Below are positions 57,816 to 64,000 of a stretch of 64,000 bases of DNA, piece after piece. Source of the stretch: Tritrichomonas musculus (lineage: Eukaryota; Parabasalia; Tritrichomonadida; Tritrichomonadidae); the NCBI GenBank assembly GCA_039105265.1, contig JAPFFF010000010.1, positions 5,704,001-5,768,000 on the forward strand, read 5' to 3'. Numbering within the stretch: position 1 is the stretch's first letter; each line of letters begins with the position of its first letter. Made by a program: the position numbers and the translations under genes. The notes under the pieces were generated by a model, which was given only the letters and a program-made list of their open reading frames with translations, had not been told where the DNA came from and made no database searches.

Positions 57816-59246
57816 ATGGAGTTTAAACAAAATGATCTTGACGATTTGATATCAGATAGGAAAACAACTCATTTAGGATCTGACGCCATAAGTAACATCC
57901 AAGAAGTTGAATGGGCTTTCAGTGTCATTAATAATTTTGATTTTTCTAAAATGTCAGAAGATCAAGATCAAAATCTAGAAAAAGCATTGGAATATATTAA
58001 AAATTATCTTATATTCATTAAAAAATCAAAAAATGCAGACGATTTTCAATATGAAACAATAATTACTCCATTAATTAAACTTTTTTTACAACAAAAAATT
58101 CAAAGTTTAAATCTTAATTTTTTACAATTATTTCATCATATTACTGCTATGCTATCGGATTCAAAAATATCAGAGTATTTTTCTATCAAAGATCTAAGTG
58201 ATATTTTAATGAATTTTATTTCATCCCGAACTCAATATTCTAATATTTCATCTCGAGTTTTATCTCATTTGATTATTAGCAAAACAATTACCGACTTTTA
58301 TAATATGGACGATTTTTTGAGAATTGCACCTTTAATCACTGATTTATCAGATAGAGCTTATTATTTATTTACTCTTTCACAGGTAGGTATTCCTGAAGAA
58401 CTTTTTTTAGATTTTGTTAAGCTCTCTTTAGATACTTTTATGATAGAAAATCTTGAAATTGTTACATATTGCTGTGAATCGATTTCAAATTGTGTTAATG
58501 ATAACTTCACAGATCTACCTCAAGATGATGCATTTTTAAATATTTTAAATGAATTATTTTACCCATTCTTAAATCGGATTCAACCTGAAATTTTGCTTTT
58601 ATTAACTAACAAAGAAACTGTAATAGAAGTTATTGAATTATTTAAATGCTTATTATATAATCTTATATGTGAACCATTTTTTGCTAATGATTCTTTCATT
58701 CAAACTCTTTTTCAGGCATCTATTTATACTTTACCCTCCTATAGTGCTGCTAGCAACATCAAAGATGATTTTTTTTTTGAAGTAATTTTCCCTTTTGTTA
58801 CCGATATATATTTTAGATTTAAAATTAATGTTAGTCAGGAATTGTTTTCTACTGTTGTTTCCATCGCCAAAAATGGAACATTTAAAGTAAGAAAATCGGC
58901 CTTTCTTTTTATTGCTAATAATATCGATCAAATTATAGATGATTCACCAGAATTTTTTTATGATTTTACTTTTTATGAATTATTAATAGAAATAGTATTA
59001 TCTGGTACAAATGAAGCTATGCTTCAACTTCTTGAATGTATTTGCAAGCTCTTATCAGCTCGCCAATGCAGATTAATCGATTTTTTAAATGATGAAAAGC
59101 AAGCTCAACTTTATGAGGAATTTATGATTGAATTAGATAAAATAGCAGATGAAATGGAAGATGATGATATTGACAAAATTATTTACGAAATTAAAGATTT
59201 AATTCAAAAATCAAAACCAAGATCATATGAACACGAATATTTTTAG
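57816..59246 (+). CDS. Helical-repeat protein of unknown function
   Basis: 476 residues, all predicted helices with ARM/HEAT-like rhythm (for example LEIVTYCCESISNCVNDNF, ILLLLTNKETVIEVIELFKCLLYNL, EAMLQLLECICKLLSARQCRL). The first 30 residues (MEFKQNDLDDLISDRKTTHLGSDAIS) carry a small basic patch but no clear importin-alpha IBB domain. The acidic C-terminus (DEMEDDDIDKIIYEIKDLIQK) might bind a partner. It resembles the importin-alpha-like and armadillo proteins that are numerous in trichomonads. Function is not assignable. It follows the membrane protein by 93 bp on the same strand, each with its own promoter. Confidence 0.75.
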   Translation: MEFKQNDLDDLISDRKTTHLGSDAISNIQEVEWAFSVINNFDFSKMSEDQDQNLEKALEYIKNYLIFIKKSKNADDFQYETIITPLIKLFLQQKIQSLNLNFLQLFHHITAMLSDSKISEYFSIKDLSDILMNFISSRTQYSNISSRVLSHLIISKTITDFYNMDDFLRIAPLITDLSDRAYYLFTLSQVGIPEELFLDFVKLSLDTFMIENLEIVTYCCESISNCVNDNFTDLPQDDAFLNILNELFYPFLNRIQPEILLLLTNKETVIEVIELFKCLLYNLICEPFFANDSFIQTLFQASIYTLPSYSAASNIKDDFFFEVIFPFVTDIYFRFKINVSQELFSTVVSIAKNGTFKVRKSAFLFIANNIDQIIDDSPEFFYDFTFYELLIEIVLSGTNEAMLQLLECICKLLSARQCRLIDFLNDEKQAQLYEEFMIELDKIADEMEDDDIDKIIYEIKDLIQKSKPRSYEHEYF

Positions 59247-60558
59247 AAAAATAGTTTTTTATCAATTTTTAAAGTACCAAATTGGACAATCGATTTTAAA
59301 TAATTTGAATTATACCCTCTTTTTTGAAATATATATTTTATTATAAAGCCTACGGTTAAAATGATATCATTCATGTCGTTAACTATTAAACTTATCTTAG
59401 AAAAAATCACATAATAAGAGATTTATTGAAAAATTAGTTAATTTGAATTTCAGTAAAAGCTTTATCTATCTTTATTTAAAAAGTTCAAACAACTTTTTTC
59501 ATGTAAAATGCCATATCCATCTAAAGCATGCTTTTTTTGAATTTCAGTTTTTTTATTTATCTTCCAAGAATAGAATTTTGTGGTTATGGGTTAACCTCAC
59601 ATGCAACCACTTTTCTATAATCATTCAAAAATATTTTGAATAGATTTATTCGTTTTTTTTTTCTGTCTTGGTAAATTTTTTACAAAATAAATTTTACTGA
59701 AAAAGTGAACTATAAATAAACTAAGTTTTTTAATTTTCACGTTTCATTCAATTTAAAAGGATAATATCTTATTAAATAAGCATTTATATATTTTATTTTT
59801 GATTTATTAGGTTTATATTTTATTATATAAAATATATTAATAATAAAATTAATTTTGTAATATGTTTTTAATTGAGATATATCGAAAAATAATCCTATCG
59901 GACGTGAAAATTTCCGAATTGAGTTTATAAGATAGTTTGTTATAAATTGTTTTTTATTTGATGCATTGAACAATGATGAAGACTTATTTGGATTTTATAT
60001 ATTTTATTTTTTTATTCATTTTTCATTATTATAAAAAAATTCATTTGAAAAGTGATAGGATTTTGTTTGAAAATTTGAGATCAATTTGCCACTAATTCAA
60101 TAAATTAATTTATAGTTATTATAAAAATGCAAAATTACAGTCCTTTTAGAAATATTTTTGTTTTTTTGGAAACATTAATGTTTATCTGATACAAATAACT
60201 TCATAAATTTATTTTAATTATGATTATTTCTTATATAATTTGTTATATTTTATTTTTTTTTTTTACCTTCAAATTTTAAATTAAGTACAGAAATTGTGTT
60301 TTCTTACCTTACAGAATAATTTTTTCAATTTTTTTATTTTATAAAATTTAATCTAATATGGATAAAAAGAAATATAAATCATTATACATATTAATATTTA
60401 GATAAGGCTACCCCGATGAAATAAACCGTATTTCTATAAATAACGATTTGTTTGCGGTATTAAAATTCACTGCCATTCAAACAAAATTTATGTTAGTGAG
60501 ATTTTATTTTTCTCAAATTTTCTGAATGATTATTGAAATAAAAGTGATTTATTTTCAA
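59247..60558. other. AT-rich gene-free stretch containing an old repeat
   Basis: About 1.3 kb with no gene. It holds the uninterrupted copy of the dispersed repeat (59712-59940). Confidence 0.5.
59712..59940 (-). repeat. Old dispersed repeat, uninterrupted copy
   Basis: Reverse complement matches 35472-35483 joined to 38892-39052 and 39531-39600: the order AAACTCAATT, CGGAAATTTTCACGTCC, GATAGGATTATT...TTAAATTGAATGAAA is kept without the insertions. It thus gives the empty state of both insertion sites. About 75-80% identical by eye, so the repeat itself is old. Confidence 0.65.
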
Positions 60559-61104
60559 ATGCTTTATCCATCAATGTGCCATTTAATGGAATATAAAATT
60601 TCAGATCCAATTTCGCAGCTTCCTTTCATGACCAAGATGTCTGAAATAGATTGGCCGTTATCACCTGAGCAATTACCTCCTCTGATAATTAAACCAAAAA
60701 TGATTAATTTAAAAGAAAATAATAATAACATTCAGTATAATCCAACAATGAAAGTAAAGATGCCACCTAATATTCAAAGAAAACATATACAACCTACTAA
60801 TACTTTATCTTACGAAAAAAACAGGATGAATAAACTTGTTAGGCAAATAGAAAATTTCCACTATGAAATATCTCAACCTTTTATTTGGATGCAAAGCAAC
60901 TTTGGAAAAACAATAACCCAAAAAGAATTTAATAGAATATATCGCGAACTTAAAGAAATTTTGCCAGCTGAAAAAGCTCCAAATCGTGATGTTAACCGAA
61001 ATCAAAGACTTAGATATAAATGGATGGATGATATTTGGGAAGATAGTTTTTCTCGTAATATTCTTCAAACATTAATTACTCGGGCAATGCTTTATTCTGA
61101 GTAG
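60559..61104 (+). CDS. Small protein of unknown function
   Basis: 181 residues from the ATG at 60559 (MLYPSMCHLMEYKISDPISQ); an ATG at 60526 would add 11 residues (MIIEIKVIYFQ). The N-terminal half is Pro-, Asn- and Lys-rich. The C-terminal half is a compact, highly charged helical block (NRMNKLVRQIENFHYEISQPFIWMQ, then ITQKEFNRIYRELKEILP and RLRYKWMDDIWEDSF). I do not recognise it. Codon use and the balanced second half support a real gene. Confidence 0.65.
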   Translation: MLYPSMCHLMEYKISDPISQLPFMTKMSEIDWPLSPEQLPPLIIKPKMINLKENNNNIQYNPTMKVKMPPNIQRKHIQPTNTLSYEKNRMNKLVRQIENFHYEISQPFIWMQSNFGKTITQKEFNRIYRELKEILPAEKAPNRDVNRNQRLRYKWMDDIWEDSFSRNILQTLITRAMLYSE

Positions 61105-61934
61105 ACTACGGGAAGTTTGTATGTTAAACTTTTGTTTTTAGTTAAACATTTCCATTTCGATATATTATTATCATTATTTTTTTATTATTTAGAAAACCAA
61201 ATAATATTTATTTAAATTTGTCATGTATTCTGTTAATAAAAAGATTTAAACCATAATATATTGATTTATTCATAATAACTTTGCGAATTGTTATTATTAA
61301 TATAATGAACAAATTGATCTATTTAAAATTAATTAAATAAAACTCAATAAATGATAAATGTAAGCCAAATATTATTTACAAACACATAAAAGAATGAAAA
61401 GTTATTTTTTTTTTTTATACATTTAATGATTTGAAAAATACTATTCAATGAATATTTAATTGGCAAAGATTGTAAATGCATAGCTATATAGTAAAAATAA
61501 CAATTTACAATTATCTTCTTTGATTTTCATACCATTTACAAAGTTTAGTTTGAAAAGCAAAACAATCAAAGAAGATAATTGCAATAGTGGTTACATACAA
61601 AGAATAATAGTGTTTGAAAAACAAAAAGATATGAAAATCAAAAAATAATAATTGCAATAGTGGTTACATTTAAACACATACAAAGAATAATTTTTCTTTT
61701 TATCTCAGTTGAATATACATATTTTGAGCTATAATTACATTATTTTACAAATATAAACGATGAAATAATAATATTAATTATATTTCTTTTTAAAATATTT
61801 AAAAATAATCATATAAAAAAGTTTTGAATTATTTGTTACTCATTATATTTGAATATTTATTTGAGAAAATTCAAAGATTATATAAAATAATTAAAATAAT
61901 CGTCTTTTTTATTCTTATAAATCCAAAATTTTAA
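61105..61934. other. Gene-free stretch with a small hairpin and direct repeats
   Basis: 830 bp between two genes. Contains the inverted repeat at 61504-61581 and the direct repeat AATTGCAATAGTGGTTACAT at about 61578 and 61650. No gene. Confidence 0.5.
61504..61581. repeat. Imperfect inverted repeat
   Basis: CAATTATCTTCTTTGATT (about 61501-61518) pairs with AATCAAAGAAGATAATTG (about 61565-61582); the loop is about 46 nt. The direct repeat that follows starts inside the right arm. Confidence 0.6.
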
Positions 61935-64000
61935 ATGTCTGCAAAATGTATAACTTCAGGCTCTGATGATAGTTATAGAATAGGTAGACCAAAACTTCAA
62001 AACAATATGCCAGGTCCTGTTCCACTTCCAACACGTTGTTCAATTAAATTAATTGCACTGGGTTGGAAGCATGGCCATATTGTTATAAACGATAACCAAA
62101 TGTATTCATGGGGTATCGGTAAATCCTATAGATTGGGGACTGGAAACATATTTTCAACTGAAATTCCAGTTAAAGTATCAATGCCACATAATTTTGAAAT
62201 AAAAATGATTGCAACAGGCGATGCATTTGGTAGTGCAATTAGTACCAATGGCGAATTGCTTGCATGGGGGAGGAAATTCGCTCAGCGACCAACATTATTT
62301 CCATTACCAAGTCCAGCTAAGTATTTAGCATGCGGTGGATCTTCAATTTTATTAGCTTTAGCTGATGGAAGTTTACAACATTTAACAGATAGTGAAAACT
62401 CGCGTAATATCAAAATTCCTGATGAAAAATTTATAATGACAGCAGCAGGCACAGGACATTTCATTGCATTAACTGCTCGTGGATCTGCATTTTCATGGGG
62501 AGTACCAGATTATAGTGGACATCCAACAGAGCGTTCAGTCCCAACCAAACTTCGTTTTTCACCCACTCCAATTGCTGCTGTTTTTGCATATCAAGATAAT
62601 AGCTGGTTTGTTGATAAAATGAACAATGTTTATCGTTGCGGAAAAAATGAAGAAGGATGCCTTGGGAGTGGAGATACTGTTCCAATTAGAACACCAACAA
62701 AACTTGATTTTAATTTTGATTCAAAAAGAGTTATTCAAATTGCTTGTGGAGATAATTTTACTGTTATTTTAACTGATGCTGGAGTTGCATATGCAGCTGG
62801 ATGCCCAAAAGAGTGCAGAAGTGCAATTGATCCAAGCTTATATAATGATTCAAAATATTTTCATAAATGTACCTACGGTATTGATCCAAAAGTGACCCAA
62901 ATTGCATGTGGTTGCTATTCGGGCGCTTTCGTCATCGAAGGAGATTACCATCCCTGCTATCAATTCTTTGAAAGAACTTTTAAAGATTATCCAATATCAT
63001 CTGATCCGGCAGAATATTTCCTTTCTAAAGATCAATCTCTACAAATAACACCAAATTCCCCCATTCTTGATAATGCTGGTCTAAGGTCGGAAGATATTAT
63101 TATGTTTAAAGATGGAACACAAGCTAAAGTTATTGGGGTATCAAGCGAAGGCCAAATTATCACAGTGACTGATCGTATTATTGGTAGAAATATAGAAACA
63201 ACCGATTATAATGAAATTTTGGACCAGATTGTTTTACGAGAAAGGCATAAACATGATATTAGTTCCTTTAAAGATTCAAAAGGAAGATCATTACAGTTGG
63301 ACATATCAGATGAAGAGCTATTTAAGTTCCGTGGCGTTAAATACGGTGATGTTTTGCCTGATGGTTCAAATATTGCTGGTGCTCGTGGCTCTCATCTTTA
63401 CAGTTATCGAGAAATTAATGGAGATAAAATTATAACAGAAATTGATCCATCAAAAATTACAGATGTTACCAGAAATTCTATTTCAATCAAAACAGCAAAA
63501 TTTTTAGACTTCAAAGATGAAATGTTAATTGAAACTCATTCTGATTCAGAAGATATCTGGTCCTTGTATTATGATGATAAATATGGTGCAGGCGTCTTTG
63601 TTGGTACTGTCCACAACTATTTTGCATATCAATTCGCTTGCGATTTTGGAGCTTACCGCCTTCTTAAGAATCAATGCCGCGTTGTACGAAAGAGAGATGA
63701 ATATATCGAATCCATTTTAGTTCCAACTTTACAACCAATTTCAATCTCAATCGCTCCATCAACACTTTCCCATAATAAAAGCAAAAGCTTATATCCTTAT
63801 GACTTTGTTGATACGCCAGATGGATATGGCTGTATTGCTGGCTTTTATTCAGGAAAGGCAGCAGTATGGCTTGAGAAAAGAATTGGATACCGCGGAGCTG
63901 TTTCTTTATATTCAATAGAAGATACCAAACCTATAGCAAGACTTTTTGCACCTCTTATATTTGAAGAAATGAGTGCAAACTCAACCGATTTTGCCAATTT
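61935..64000 (+). CDS. RCC1-repeat protein, 3' end outside the window
   Basis: From the ATG at 61935 (MSAKCITSGSDDSYRIGRPK) the frame is open to the end of the window, at least 688 residues. Residues about 30-340 hold five or six RCC1-type blades: WKHGHIVINDNQMYSWGIGKSYRLG, GDAFGSAISTNGELLAWGRK, GTGHFIALTARGSAFSWG, YRCGKNEEGCLGSGD and ACGDNFTVILTDAGVAYAAG. RCC1 propellers bind nucleosomes, small GTPases or membranes. The later part (from 360) has repeating beta-strand blocks of about 80 residues (for example LQLDISDEELFKFRGVKYGDVLPDG; SLYYDDKYGAGVFVGTV) that I do not recognise. An enlarged family of RCC1-containing proteins is typical of trichomonads. Confidence 0.85.
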   Translation, partial: MSAKCITSGSDDSYRIGRPKLQNNMPGPVPLPTRCSIKLIALGWKHGHIVINDNQMYSWGIGKSYRLGTGNIFSTEIPVKVSMPHNFEIKMIATGDAFGSAISTNGELLAWGRKFAQRPTLFPLPSPAKYLACGGSSILLALADGSLQHLTDSENSRNIKIPDEKFIMTAAGTGHFIALTARGSAFSWGVPDYSGHPTERSVPTKLRFSPTPIAAVFAYQDNSWFVDKMNNVYRCGKNEEGCLGSGDTVPIRTPTKLDFNFDSKRVIQIACGDNFTVILTDAGVAYAAGCPKECRSAIDPSLYNDSKYFHKCTYGIDPKVTQIACGCYSGAFVIEGDYHPCYQFFERTFKDYPISSDPAEYFLSKDQSLQITPNSPILDNAGLRSEDIIMFKDGTQAKVIGVSSEGQIITVTDRIIGRNIETTDYNEILDQIVLRERHKHDISSFKDSKGRSLQLDISDEELFKFRGVKYGDVLPDGSNIAGARGSHLYSYREINGDKIITEIDPSKITDVTRNSISIKTAKFLDFKDEMLIETHSDSEDIWSLYYDDKYGAGVFVGTVHNYFAYQFACDFGAYRLLKNQCRVVRKRDEYIESILVPTLQPISISIAPSTLSHNKSKSLYPYDFVDTPDGYGCIAGFYSGKAAVWLEKRIGYRGAVSLYSIEDTKPIARLFAPLIFEEMSANSTDFAN

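Overview
The window looks like nuclear DNA of a parabasalid flagellate, most like Tritrichomonas. It is very AT-rich, with long A and T runs, and almost every gene is a single open frame. Several starts sit 3-12 nt behind a TCA-Py-W initiator as described in Trichomonas. The one intron I can support has GTATGT at its 5' end and an ACTAAC branch site. The gene set (XRN1, ROK1-type helicase, Rab32-like GTPase, R2R3 Myb, karyopherin, nicalin, TMEM115, Tubby-like, RCC1, a bacterial-type GH32 invertase) fits a eukaryote with flagella and laterally acquired sugar enzymes. The species is inferred, not proven.

Layout. 1-1.6 kb: 3' part of a large coiled-coil gene. 1.8-4.6 kb: decayed C-terminal part of a CHD-type chromatin remodeller (+), flanked by two related Gln-rich relics (-). 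5.1-23.7 kb: a compact run of Rab32-like, Tubby-like, XRN1, ROK1/DDX52-like helicase, two uncharacterised genes, a spliced conserved gene facing a nicalin-like gene across 74 bp, and a large coiled-coil gene. 24.4-26.5 kb: two non-autonomous DNA transposons. 27-29.7 kb: a SAPS-domain protein and a small candidate ciliary protein. 30-42 kb: mostly repeats around an R2R3 Myb gene. 42-51.4 kb: a surface beta-helix protein, a karyopherin, a basic Trp-rich protein, TMEM115 and the invertase. 51.4-56.4 kb: stacked MITEs, then a candidate element carrying a gene fragment and a 139-bp tandem repeat. 56.4-64 kb: a polytopic membrane protein, a helical-repeat protein, a small unknown and the 5' part of an RCC1-repeat gene.

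The genes do not form a pathway; they are ordinary housekeeping, traffic and cytoskeletal genes, some pairs sharing short divergent promoters. The strongest unexplained structure is in the mobile DNA. At least three repeat families sit exactly between TTAA tetranucleotides, and in three places two copies abut with one shared TTAA. One stack (35.5-38.9 kb) holds a hairpin element with two nearly identical 576-bp inverted arms. A paralogous copy of the older repeat it split survives uninterrupted at 59.7-59.9 kb, giving a natural empty site for these insertions and for a separate element with 8-bp target duplications at 39.05-39.53 kb. All family assignments are by eye from motifs; no search was run.
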